DNA of 64,000 bases from Parafilimonas terrae (lineage in GTDB: Bacteria > Bacteroidota > Bacteroidia > Chitinophagales > Chitinophagaceae). Positions 29,924 through 38,191 of this stretch are shown piece after piece. The translations under genes and the position numbers were made by a program. The stretch's first letter is position 1. Each line of letters starts with the position of its first letter. Under the pieces are notes generated by a model. That model saw only the letters and a list, made by a program, of their open reading frames with translations. It made no database searches and had not been told where the DNA came from. The stretch is from NCBI RefSeq assembly GCF_900115755.1, contig NZ_FOXQ01000013.1, forward strand, positions 62,001-126,000. Direction: 5' to 3'.

Positions 29924-30739
29924 TTATTTATTTACCTGCAATTCAGCAACAACTGGCATGTGGTCTGATGCCGTATTATTCTGCACCACTTTATGTGATA
30001 ATATGGTGAAAACATCTTTCGGTTTGAATGCTATAAAATCTATGGCGCCCGTTTCACCATCTTCACCAAAAGTTGAAGGACAGTTATTACAGGTACGTGT
30101 GAAATGCTCATCAAGCATATTAATAACTTCGCTTCCTTCGCCTGAATTAAAATCACCGGCAACAATAAACGGTAAAGTAGTTTCTTCAGCAATACGGCAT
30201 ATTTCTTTAATCTGTAAATCCCTGCTGGTTTTATGATAGGCTTCCAGGTGCGTGCAGCCAAATCGAAATGTTTTACCGGCAAGAAGTGTAATTGTTCCTG
30301 CCGCCAGCATGCGTTGTTCACCGCCGTTAACCGAATCCATTGGTAAATTGTAAGCTTTTGTATCAGACAAACCATATTTGGATAACAGGAGAATACCATA
30401 TTGCCCGCCGTCAAAATCCATTGCCTTTGCAAAAAAGAAAGATGGATAACCTGCCTTAACTGCAAGCTGTTCTGCTTCATTAATTTTTCCTGAACGATTT
30501 GTGTTTATATCCACTTCCTGCACGGCAACTATATCTGCATTTTGTTTTTTTATCACGGCTGCAATGGCATTCACATCAATCACATCCTGCTTACCGGGAG
30601 GATTGCAATGATGTATGTTATACGTCATTACTTTAATAGTATTACCGGCATATTTATCATCCGGTATATTTTTATGGGAACTGGCAGTGATAAAGATCAC
30701 TGCAATAATCAATATAAATTTCAGGTGGTTGTATTGCAT
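29924..30739 (-). CDS. Endonuclease/exonuclease/phosphatase-family protein
   Basis: The 271-aa protein has an N-terminal hydrophobic signal-like segment (residues 7-21) and the DNase I/exo III-like fold. MTYNIHHCN (about residues 38-46), VAVQEVDINTNRSG with the metal-binding Glu, FIVAGDFNSGEGSE with the Asp-Asn pair, and ASDHMPVVAEL with the catalytic Asp-His dyad are all present. It is likely exported, acting on phosphodiesters or phosphoesters outside the cytoplasm. It starts 6 bases after the GH127 gene and is translationally close to it, and the functional link is unclear. Confidence 0.87.
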   Translation of the reverse strand: MQYNHLKFILIIAVIFITASSHKNIPDDKYAGNTIKVMTYNIHHCNPPGKQDVIDVNAIAAVIKKQNADIVAVQEVDINTNRSGKINEAEQLAVKAGYPSFFFAKAMDFDGGQYGILLLSKYGLSDTKAYNLPMDSVNGGEQRMLAAGTITLLAGKTFRFGCTHLEAYHKTSRDLQIKEICRIAEETTLPFIVAGDFNSGEGSEVINMLDEHFTRTCNNCPSTFGEDGETGAIDFIAFKPKDVFTILSHKVVQNNTASDHMPVVAELQVNK

Positions 30740-30745
30740 ATATAT

Positions 30746-32728
30746 TTAATGATGATCACTGTTGTTTGTTTGATAACCGATCTTCACATCGTTCACTTTT
30801 ACCGGCAACCACACCTGCATATCGTTAGAACTGCGGTTACACCATGCATAATAAGGAATGGCTTTAACATCCCGCTGTTGCATAATAACAGACTGGCCAT
30901 CTGCAGAAGGTATAGCGGCCAGGCCTTTCCCATTCAACGCAATAACCGGTTCTGTGAGCACCTGCATATTTTCCGGCGTAAACCCTGCTGATGGTGGCAC
31001 AATAAGGTTCCATACGCCTTCTTTATTGTCTGCACCTTCCACGCAATATAATACGGGGCCACGTTGTATGGCAATGCGGCCTGCATCATATTTTATTTGC
31101 TTCCCTGCCACAATATAATTTACAGGCATAGGAATATTATATTCAATCACATCACCTTTTTTCCATTCCCTTTTTATAACAGCATATCCATTTTCAACCG
31201 TATAAGCAACATCTTTTCCGTTTACGCGGATTGTTATTGCTGAATCAACATTATTGGAAAATTTATACAGATCGCCGGGCACCGGCTCTCCTTTTGCCCA
31301 GCCTGGTATGCGCAGGTTAAGGTTGAACGTTGCGGCTTTCTTTGTATCGATTGTCATCTTCACATTACCATTCCAGGGATATTCTGTTTGCATGCTGAAC
31401 GCAACATCTTTTTTACCAAACCTGAAATCAGTATTGCTTCCAATAAATAAATTCACCCATAAACCATCATCACTTTTTCCATAAATATAATTACCAACTG
31501 AAGAAACAAGGCGGGCAATATTTGAAGGGCAACAGGCTGTACCAAACCATTCTTTACGTTTATGCTGGCCACTGGAGGCAAGCGGGTTATCGTAAAAGAA
31601 ATGATCGCCGCTAATGCTTAAACCGGCCAGCGCCCCATTATATAAACTTCTTTCCAATACATCAATGTATTTGCTTTCACCCGTTAATTCACACATGCGC
31701 TGGTTCCAGAAAACCATGCCCACAGAAGCACAGGTTTCACAATAAGCATTTTCATTAGGCAGGTCATAATCTGTTGAAAAAGCCTCTGAAGTGCCGCCGG
31801 TGCCAATGCCGCCTGTTATATACATGTTTCTATACACAACATCTTCCCAAACTTTCTTCATCACATTCATATAATCTTTGTCATTGGTTACAGCAGCTAC
31901 ATCGGCAGCACCGGTATATAAATACATGGCACGCACTGCATGGCCGGTTATTTCGGTTTGCTTTTTTACCGGTACTGCATCCTGCCAGTATTCCGGCGTT
32001 ATCCAGTTTGAGCCATAAGCATAATATCGTTTACCTCTTTGTTCAAGGTACCAATCAGCCAGCTTAAGATAACGGTCATCATTAGTAACCTTATATAATT
32101 TTACCAGCGCCAGTTCAATTTCTTCATGCCCGCTGAACCAGTTTTTATTGGCAAGCCGCATAGTAGAATCAATATGATTGGCAAAACGTATAGCAACATC
32201 AAGTAATTTTCTTTTTCCTGTGGTATTGAAATAAGCTATTGCCGCTTCAATTAAATGACCGGCGCAATAATCTTCATGTTTTTCAACATCTGTCCATCGT
32301 TTACTTATATCGCCCAAAGTGTAATAGGTATTAAGATATCCATCAGGTTGCTGGGCGGCTGCAATAATATCAATCCACCTGTCAGCCGTGTTTTCCAAAG
32401 CTGTATCAGGATGTGTTTTTAATGAATAAGCTATTGCTTCCAACGCCTTGTAAACATCGCTGTCATCAAAATAAATACCCTGGTGTTTCTCTCCTTTTTT
32501 ATGCGCTACCTTTTCAAAATTGCGGATGCGGGCTGTTGCAATTTCAGTTTGATAAATACAGGCAGGTAATGTTTTGGTAGCCACTTTATCAATTTTGGGT
32601 TTCCAGAAGTCATCATTGATAGTAACTTTTGAAAAATTTACAAATTCAAATTTCTGTGAATTGTTTTGACTCCATACTGAAGTACATAATAAGCAGCCAA
32701 GTAACAGGCAAACATAGTTTTTCATCAT
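30746..32728 (-). CDS. GH127 beta-L-arabinofuranosidase-like glycosidase
   Basis: The 660-aa protein has a signal peptide (cleavage near VWSQ, about residue 21) and an alpha/alpha-barrel catalytic domain. The sequence ENAYCETCASVGMVFWNQRM carries the catalytic-acid/zinc Glu and Cys, and GTACCPSNIARL carries the Cys pair including the nucleophile, as in characterised GH127 enzymes. A beta-sandwich with RIPGWAKG follows. It likely removes beta-L-arabinofuranosyl units from plant glycoproteins or glycans in the periplasm. It starts a two-gene operon with the endonuclease/phosphatase-fold gene. Confidence 0.9.
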   Translation of the reverse strand: MMKNYVCLLLGCLLCTSVWSQNNSQKFEFVNFSKVTINDDFWKPKIDKVATKTLPACIYQTEIATARIRNFEKVAHKKGEKHQGIYFDDSDVYKALEAIAYSLKTHPDTALENTADRWIDIIAAAQQPDGYLNTYYTLGDISKRWTDVEKHEDYCAGHLIEAAIAYFNTTGKRKLLDVAIRFANHIDSTMRLANKNWFSGHEEIELALVKLYKVTNDDRYLKLADWYLEQRGKRYYAYGSNWITPEYWQDAVPVKKQTEITGHAVRAMYLYTGAADVAAVTNDKDYMNVMKKVWEDVVYRNMYITGGIGTGGTSEAFSTDYDLPNENAYCETCASVGMVFWNQRMCELTGESKYIDVLERSLYNGALAGLSISGDHFFYDNPLASSGQHKRKEWFGTACCPSNIARLVSSVGNYIYGKSDDGLWVNLFIGSNTDFRFGKKDVAFSMQTEYPWNGNVKMTIDTKKAATFNLNLRIPGWAKGEPVPGDLYKFSNNVDSAITIRVNGKDVAYTVENGYAVIKREWKKGDVIEYNIPMPVNYIVAGKQIKYDAGRIAIQRGPVLYCVEGADNKEGVWNLIVPPSAGFTPENMQVLTEPVIALNGKGLAAIPSADGQSVIMQQRDVKAIPYYAWCNRSSNDMQVWLPVKVNDVKIGYQTNNSDHH

Positions 32729-32946
32729 AGTATTTTCTCCTGCAAAAAATAATTGTATAAAAGCAATTATACTGATTATTTTTTAAGGATGGATTAGTTG
32801 CACAGATAACGTATTACGGATGAACGGCAGGCATTTAAACGTAATTATTGTGTGTCGCAAATAACCCCAAAACAGCCTCATTTGCACCGCATCAATCCTG
32901 TGCATGACCTTCAACTTTGTGTTGCAAACACATAAAAAACAAGATC

Positions 32947-33369
32947 ATGAAAACATTAAAAACTACTAAGGTAATTTACTGGGCCACTACTATCATCATC
33001 TTCTTATTCGAAGGTGTAATGCCGGCATTAACGTCTCAAACAGAGCTTGCCAAACAAGGCATTCAGCATTTAGGCTATCCGCAGTATTTTGGAAATGCTT
33101 TTGTTATTTTTAAAGTGCTGGGCACACTGGCTTTAATTATTCCGCAGGTACCAAACCGCGTTAAAGAATGGGCGTATGCAGGTTTTGCTTTTGATTTTAT
33201 TTTCGCTTCTATAAGCATTACCGTTGTTGATGGTTTCAGCTTTATGTCTGCCTTTCCTTTAATCTTTCTCGGCATACTTGCGGCATCATATATCACCCGT
33301 GAAAAAATGCTGCGGAATAAAAATGCATCAGTAACAGAAAACCATAATACTTATGCAGTTGCCCGTTAA
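32947..33369 (+). CDS. DoxX-like membrane protein
   Basis: The 140-aa protein from the ATG giving MKTLKTTKVIYWATT has four membrane helices (about residues 8-25, 42-66, 72-92 and 95-113). HLGYPQYFGNAFVIFKVLGTLALIIP and KEWAYAGFAFDFIFA match the DoxX-like family and parallel the DoxX gene of the ArsR operon. The role is unknown. It is a single gene divergent from the GH127 operon, and an in-frame start 30 bases upstream is possible but less likely. Confidence 0.85.
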   Translation: MKTLKTTKVIYWATTIIIFLFEGVMPALTSQTELAKQGIQHLGYPQYFGNAFVIFKVLGTLALIIPQVPNRVKEWAYAGFAFDFIFASISITVVDGFSFMSAFPLIFLGILAASYITREKMLRNKNASVTENHNTYAVAR

Positions 33370-33429
33370 TTAAAAAAGATATTGATTGGGGATAATGATT
33401 ACAAAGAAGTAAAGACGATTCAGGAATTG

Positions 33430-33463
33430 CCACAATGCACAGATAAAATTCTGTGCATTGTGG
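33430..33463. repeat. Perfect 14-bp inverted repeat
   Basis: CCACAATGCACAGA (33430-33443) and its exact reverse complement (33450-33463) flank a six-base loop. It lies between the convergent DoxX-like and aroQ genes. There is no T-run on either side, so it is either a hairpin that ends transcription weakly or a protein-binding palindrome. Confidence 0.7.
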
Positions 33464-33524
33464 TTAAATACATTTAGTCAGAAATTATCATTTCAATGAT
33501 TGAATATTCACTAATCTTTTGCGA

Positions 33525-33575
33525 AGGTTTACAATTGAACATTGATTATTGCTATTGAATATTGGTTATTTGTAT
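33525..33575. repeat. AT-rich intergenic repeat, copy 1
   Basis: The sequence GGTTTACAATTGAACATTGA is followed by short ATTG/AATATTG units. The core GTTTACAATTGAACATTGAT is shared base for base with the copy near 44160, and similar AATATTCAATA units occur near 57000. It lies in the aroQ downstream region. Confidence 0.5.
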
Positions 33576-33579
33576 TTAC

Positions 33580-34002
33580 CTAAGCATTATCAATAAACCA
33601 TTTCACTGCAAGTTCATATCCCTTTAAGCCCAGGCCAAAAATACTGCCCACGCTTTTGCCTGAAATATGAGAAAGCTTCCTGAAATCTTCCCGCGCATGC
33701 ACATTGCTTATATGCACTTCAATAACCCTGGCTTTTATAGCTGCTATAGCATCGCCTAATGCAACAGATGTATGTGTATAGCCGCCGGGGTTTAAAACAA
33801 TACCATCGTAATCAAAGCCAACTTTTTGAATTTCGTTTATCAGTTCGCCTTCCACATTGCTTTGATAATAATAAAACTCAATTGATGGGAAAACCTTTTT
33901 TAATGTTTCAAAATAATCTTCAAACGATTGATTACCGTAAACATCCGGTTCCCGTTTGCCAAGCAGGTTAAGGTTTGGCCCATTGATGATAGCAATTTTC
34001 AT
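33580..34002 (-). CDS. aroQ: Type II 3-dehydroquinate dehydratase
   Basis: AroQ converts 3-dehydroquinate to 3-dehydroshikimate in aromatic amino-acid synthesis. The 140-aa protein has the active-site start IINGPNLNLLGKREPDVYG (residues 4-22, including the catalytic Arg and Tyr), NPGGYTHTSVALGDAI near residues 73-88, and EVHISNVHAREDFR with the catalytic His near 98-111. The length is typical of the type II family. It is encoded 87 bases downstream of mqnE on the same strand, but the gap contains repetitive sequence, so co-transcription is uncertain. Confidence 0.97.
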   Translation of the reverse strand: MKIAIINGPNLNLLGKREPDVYGNQSFEDYFETLKKVFPSIEFYYYQSNVEGELINEIQKVGFDYDGIVLNPGGYTHTSVALGDAIAAIKARVIEVHISNVHAREDFRKLSHISGKSVGSIFGLGLKGYELAVKWFIDNA

Positions 34003-34089
34003 ATCAAAATATTCAAAGCTTTTAAATTAGCAGAAGGTTGCATTCACGTTTGACGATTCACGTTTCACGAACGCTACTTGCTCTTAAAA

Positions 34090-35259
34090 TTAATTGTAAT
34101 AAGGGTTCACCTCAAGCTCATGCACATCATCTTCAGCATAATTCTTTATTACGTTATATAAAGTATCACGCTCTACAGGTTCACGTTTCACCTGTTTAAT
34201 GAGCGCCACAAGCTGTGCTGTTGACAAAGCAGGTGTTTGTTCTTCGCTGCCTGCCATTGAATAAATTTTGGTAGTATCATCAATTGTTCCGTCAAGATCA
34301 TTTACGCCAAAAGATAAACTCAATTGTGCATTCTGCCTGCCAAGCATTGGCCAGTAGGCTTTGAGATGAGGGAAATTATCAAGGTATAATCTTGCAATGG
34401 AATACACTTTCATATCTTCAATCAGTGAGCTTTCGGGCACATTACTCATATCGTTATCTCCATTTCGAAACTTAAGCGGAATAAATGTATTGAAGCCATG
34501 CGTTTCATCCTGTAATTGGCGCAAACGTTCCATATGATCAACGCGGTGCCAGTATTTTTCAATGTGGCCAAACAGCATGGTTGCATTGGTATGCATGCCG
34601 AGATTATGTGCAGTTTTATGAATGTGCAGCCAGCCATCAGCATCAACTTTATCGGCGCAGATTTGTTCGCGTATTTCAGCATGAAAGATTTCTGCACCAC
34701 CGCCCGGCAGTGAATCAAGGCCTGCTTCATGTAATAGCTTCATACCATCTTCCACACTCAGCTTTGCCTTGCGAAACATATATTCAAGCTCAACAGCAGT
34801 AAAACCTTTTATATGTAAATCAGGGCGATGGGCTTTGATGGATTTCAGCAAATCTTCAAAGAAATATAAATTCATTTTGGGGTGAACACCGCCAACAATA
34901 TGCACTTCTGTTACTGGCTTACCATCATATTTCTGAATAATGTGCATCATCTGCTCCTTGCTCAACTCCCACCCTTCTTCGCGGTGTGCATATATTCTCG
35001 AGTAAGAACAAAAATTACAGGAGAAAACACAAACATTCGTTGGCTCTATATGAAAATTTCGGTTGAAATAAGTTTTATTGCCATGCAACTTCTCCCGCAC
35101 ATAATTGGCAAGTGCGCCCACATAAGGCAAAGTTGCTTTTTCAAAAAGTATCACACCTTCATCAAACTGCAGGCGCTGGTTATTTAAAACTTTCTCCCCG
35201 ATGAATCTTAATTCAGCATCTTTTTCATTCTCTACTAAGATTTCTATTGAATTGCTCAT
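34090..35259 (-). CDS. mqnE: Aminofutalosine synthase (radical SAM)
   Basis: MqnE makes aminofutalosine in the futalosine route to menaquinone. The 389-aa protein has the radical-SAM CxxxCxxC motif in CVFSCNFCSYSR (about residues 77-88), VEVHIVGGVHPKM-like glycine region, GGGAEIFHAEIREQI, THNLGMHTNATMLFGHIE-like metal/SAM region, and the C-terminal AYWPMLGRQNAQLSLSFG and LDGTIDDTTKIYSMAGS that distinguish MqnE from MqnC. The rest of the pathway is not in the window. It supports a menaquinone-using respiratory chain. Confidence 0.9.
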   Translation of the reverse strand: MSNSIEILVENEKDAELRFIGEKVLNNQRLQFDEGVILFEKATLPYVGALANYVREKLHGNKTYFNRNFHIEPTNVCVFSCNFCSYSRIYAHREEGWELSKEQMMHIIQKYDGKPVTEVHIVGGVHPKMNLYFFEDLLKSIKAHRPDLHIKGFTAVELEYMFRKAKLSVEDGMKLLHEAGLDSLPGGGAEIFHAEIREQICADKVDADGWLHIHKTAHNLGMHTNATMLFGHIEKYWHRVDHMERLRQLQDETHGFNTFIPLKFRNGDNDMSNVPESSLIEDMKVYSIARLYLDNFPHLKAYWPMLGRQNAQLSLSFGVNDLDGTIDDTTKIYSMAGSEEQTPALSTAQLVALIKQVKREPVERDTLYNVIKNYAEDDVHELEVNPYYN

Positions 35260-35311
35260 GCGGCAAATTTAAACACGAAATATCAATTGTACCGTTAAAG
35301 CCTGTTCCGGT

Positions 35312-35632
35312 TTAATGTATAATCTCCAGTAAAAACAAAATCGTCATAAAGAAAATACTGAACAGGCCAGCGAGAAAACTATATTCAGCAATTGTTTCAT
35401 ACATATCGGCGCGTTTTGTTTTGCTGCGGATAGACAGGAACGCACACAAACAACTCGTCATAAATAATACAAACGAAATGGCCGTAACTTCATCTATTAT
35501 TGTTACAGCGCTGAACTTAAAGAGCTTGATGGACGTTAATACAACAAAACAAAACCCAAGGAAATTGGAAGAAGCATTTAATATTTGCGGCGCTTTATTA
35601 TTATTACTATTCTGGTTGTTGTTTGTTTGCAT
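35312..35632 (-). CDS. Small integral membrane protein, unknown function
   Basis: The 106-aa protein has an Asn-rich N-terminus (residues 1-22) and three predicted membrane helices (about 24-38, 46-66 and 83-105). It resembles no family that I recognise. It lies on the same strand as mqnE, 52 bases upstream of it, so the two might be co-transcribed. The reading is supported by the hydrophobic pattern and compact spacing. Confidence 0.6.
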   Translation of the reverse strand: MQTNNNQNSNNNKAPQILNASSNFLGFCFVVLTSIKLFKFSAVTIIDEVTAISFVLFMTSCLCAFLSIRSKTKRADMYETIAEYSFLAGLFSIFFMTILFLLEIIH

Positions 35633-35662
35633 AGCTTTATAAATGCGCAGCAGTTTTTAAAA

Positions 35663-36304
35663 CTATTGTATGGTTAATGTTTTTATTTGCTTCACATTCA
35701 TAAACTGTTTAAACTTCGGCTGGTAAACTTCTGTGTTTACATAGGAAAGCGAAACATTTTTATTTTTCAGTTTGGCAACAGGGTCTTTTAACCAGTCATC
35801 CGAGCCCGGAACATAGGTATAATAAATAAAATTAAGTTCGCGGCCTGCAGCCGTTTTAAGGGTTATATACAGGAAATCTTTTTCTTCCACATTCACTATA
35901 GTGCCTTCTGCGCTTTCAGCTTTTTCGGTTTTTACCTGCGGTGTTGATGGCAGGCTGAAGTTCAACTCATTTCCATCGCCGTTAGCGGCCATTGCCATTG
36001 CCATCTTCATAAAAGTTGGACAGTTAATTTTCATAAGCTCCATGGCAAGGTCTGTTGCCATTTTTTCCGCGTCGTCCATATCGCCGCCAGCCATCATTTT
36101 TGTAAGGAAGTCGGGAGAAGATGTGATGCAGCTTAAAAAAGCCTGTTGCAATTCCTGCGCGGAACTTGAATCGGTAAGGTTAGACTTGCCAAGACAATCG
36201 CATACAGCTACCGCGGTGGCATGCATGGAACTATCTCCGGCAGATTGGGCATGAACGTTTACAAAACACACTGCTGCCAATAAAGAAACAAGTATTTTTT
36301 TCAT
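35663..36304 (-). CDS. Secreted protein of unknown function
   Basis: The 213-aa protein has a signal peptide (cleavage near VHAQ, about residue 20). The N-terminal mature part (about 28-105) is helical and Met-rich, with four Cys (CDC near 34-36, later LSC and NCP). The C-terminal part (about 125-213) is beta-rich with FLYITLKTAAGRELNFIYY. It is not assigned to a family. It stands 30 bases upstream of the small membrane-protein gene. Confidence 0.65.
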   Translation of the reverse strand: MKKILVSLLAAVCFVNVHAQSAGDSSMHATAVAVCDCLGKSNLTDSSSAQELQQAFLSCITSSPDFLTKMMAGGDMDDAEKMATDLAMELMKINCPTFMKMAMAMAANGDGNELNFSLPSTPQVKTEKAESAEGTIVNVEEKDFLYITLKTAAGRELNFIYYTYVPGSDDWLKDPVAKLKNKNVSLSYVNTEVYQPKFKQFMNVKQIKTLTIQ

Positions 36305-36477
36305 TTATATCTGTTAAACTGTTTGCACCTTCAACCACTTTATTACAATGGCATAAAAGCGAATGCAAACATATTGACGCAAATTATTTATGCGGGTAAA
36401 TTTATACTTTCATTTACGGTTTGTGCAGCTTTTGTTTACAAAATATTTTCGCCGACTTTTGCCGCATAACTTTATAC

Positions 36478-37083
36478 ATGATAAGTAAGCTTTGCAATGA
36501 AATATTTGAGCGGTCTGTAAAAGATTATCATATTCATGATAATGTGGATGCAGTTGAAAATAATCCTTACAAGCCATCTTCACTCGAACATTTACTCTAT
36601 AAAAAAAACTGGATTGATACCGTACAATGGCATTTGGAAGATATTATCCGGGAGCCAAATATTGACCCGGTGATGGCTTTAAAAATCAAAAGAAGGATTG
36701 ACGAATCTAACCAGGAAAGAACCAATCTTGTGGAATATATTGACAGCTATTTTCTTGATAAATACAAAAACGTTAAAGTGCAAGCCAATGCAAAATTTAA
36801 TACAGAAAGCCCTGCATGGGCTATTGACAGGCTTTCCATTTTAATGCTTAAAATTTATCACATGCAACGGGAAGCTGAAAGAACTGATGCCACGGAAGAA
36901 CACCGGCTTGCATGCAGCAATAAATTGCATATTCTTTTGCAGCAACAGCTTGATCTTTCCACAGCCATTGATGAACTTTTGCAGGAAATAGAAGAAGGCA
37001 AAAAATATATGAAAGTATATAAGCAGATGAAGATGTATAACGACCCTTCTTTAAATCCTGTTTTATATACAAACAAAAATTAA
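36478..37083 (+). CDS. DUF4254 family protein
   Basis: The ATG at 36478 gives a 201-aa protein (MISKLCNEIFERSVKDYHI) in preference to an extended frame upstream. The helical sequence contains NPYKPSSLEHLLYKKNWIDTVQWHLEDIIREP and AIDRLSILMLKIYHMQREAER, typical of DUF4254. Such genes commonly precede a family-9 glycosyltransferase in Bacteroidota, as here with only 3 bases between stop and next start, suggesting a role in cell-surface glycan synthesis. The direct function is unknown. Confidence 0.87.
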   Translation: MISKLCNEIFERSVKDYHIHDNVDAVENNPYKPSSLEHLLYKKNWIDTVQWHLEDIIREPNIDPVMALKIKRRIDESNQERTNLVEYIDSYFLDKYKNVKVQANAKFNTESPAWAIDRLSILMLKIYHMQREAERTDATEEHRLACSNKLHILLQQQLDLSTAIDELLQEIEEGKKYMKVYKQMKMYNDPSLNPVLYTNKN

Positions 37084-37086
37084 GCA

Positions 37087-38121
37087 GTGAATACACCTGC
37101 GCATTTATTGGTTATGCGGTTTTCGGCAATGGGCGATGTGGCAATGACAGTGCCGGTTGTAAAACAATTGCTTCAGCAACATCCGGAACTTACTATAACT
37201 TTTGTTTCTGACGTAAAGTTCAGAGCGCTGTTTGATGATATTCCCCGCCTTACATTTTTTGGCGCAGATATTCATGGCACATACAATGGTTTTACAGGTC
37301 TTATTAAGCTTTTCAACCAATTAAAAAAAATCGGGAATATTACGGCTGTTGCAGACCTGCATGATGTGTTGCGCAGCAAGTTCCTTTCTTTTTTATTTAA
37401 AGCTTCCGGCAAAAAAGTAGAGGTTATAAACAAAGGCAGGAAAGAAAAAAAAGAACTGACGAGAAAACATAATAAAATATTGAGGCCCCTGCGCACAAGC
37501 TTTCAGCGGTATGCAGATGTATTTGATGCGCTGGGTTACCCGGTAAACCTTTCAAATAAACAGCAAAGAATAAAGCTTGATGTTAGTAATAGTATTGAAC
37601 AATTATTAATCAATAGTCATCAAACAAAAATTGGCCTTGCGCCTTTTGGCAAGCACAAAGAAAAAACCTATCCCATTGAAGAAATGGAGAAAGTTATTGC
37701 AGCTTTATCAGCCGGCAACAATACAATATTTCTTTTTGGCGGCGGCAGTGAACGCATGCAATTTGAAACCTGGCAAAAAAAATATCCTAACGTTATTAAT
37801 ATGGCGGGCAGGCTTTCTTTTAAAGAAGAACTTATCCTTATCAGCCATCTTGATTTAATGGTAAGTATGGATTCAGGTAACATGCACCTTGCATCTTTAT
37901 ATGGTGTGCCGGTTGTAAGTATTTGGGGCGCCACACATCCCTTTGCAGGTTTTTATGGTTTTGGACAGGATCCATCCAATGCTGTTCAGGCAGATTTATA
38001 TTGCAGGCCTTGCTCAGTGTTTGGCAATAAAACCTGCTATCGTGGCGATTGGGCCTGCATGAACATGATTGCTCCGCAATGGATAATTAATAAAGTGGAT
38101 GATATAATAAAAATAGATTGA
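37087..38121 (+). CDS. Family 9 glycosyltransferase (heptosyltransferase-like)
   Basis: The 344-aa protein uses a GTG start placed 3 bases after the DUF4254 stop. It has the GT-B fold of ADP-heptose:LPS transferases: MRFSAMGDVAMTVPVV (about residues 9-24), KIGLAPFGKHKEKTYP as the start of the donor domain, FLFGGGSERMQF, and VSMDSGNMHLASLYGVPVVSIWGATHP. A C-terminal Cys pattern (YCRPCSVFGNKTCYRGDWACM) is also present. It likely adds a sugar to lipopolysaccharide or another surface glycan at the inner membrane. The exact sugar is not known. Confidence 0.9.
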   Translation: MNTPAHLLVMRFSAMGDVAMTVPVVKQLLQQHPELTITFVSDVKFRALFDDIPRLTFFGADIHGTYNGFTGLIKLFNQLKKIGNITAVADLHDVLRSKFLSFLFKASGKKVEVINKGRKEKKELTRKHNKILRPLRTSFQRYADVFDALGYPVNLSNKQQRIKLDVSNSIEQLLINSHQTKIGLAPFGKHKEKTYPIEEMEKVIAALSAGNNTIFLFGGGSERMQFETWQKKYPNVINMAGRLSFKEELILISHLDLMVSMDSGNMHLASLYGVPVVSIWGATHPFAGFYGFGQDPSNAVQADLYCRPCSVFGNKTCYRGDWACMNMIAPQWIINKVDDIIKID

Positions 38122-38191
38122 TCTTTCACCGGTTTGTTTATATGTTTTATTTGAACGCATATCCCGCGCTCATAATTTCTTCTGTTAATTA

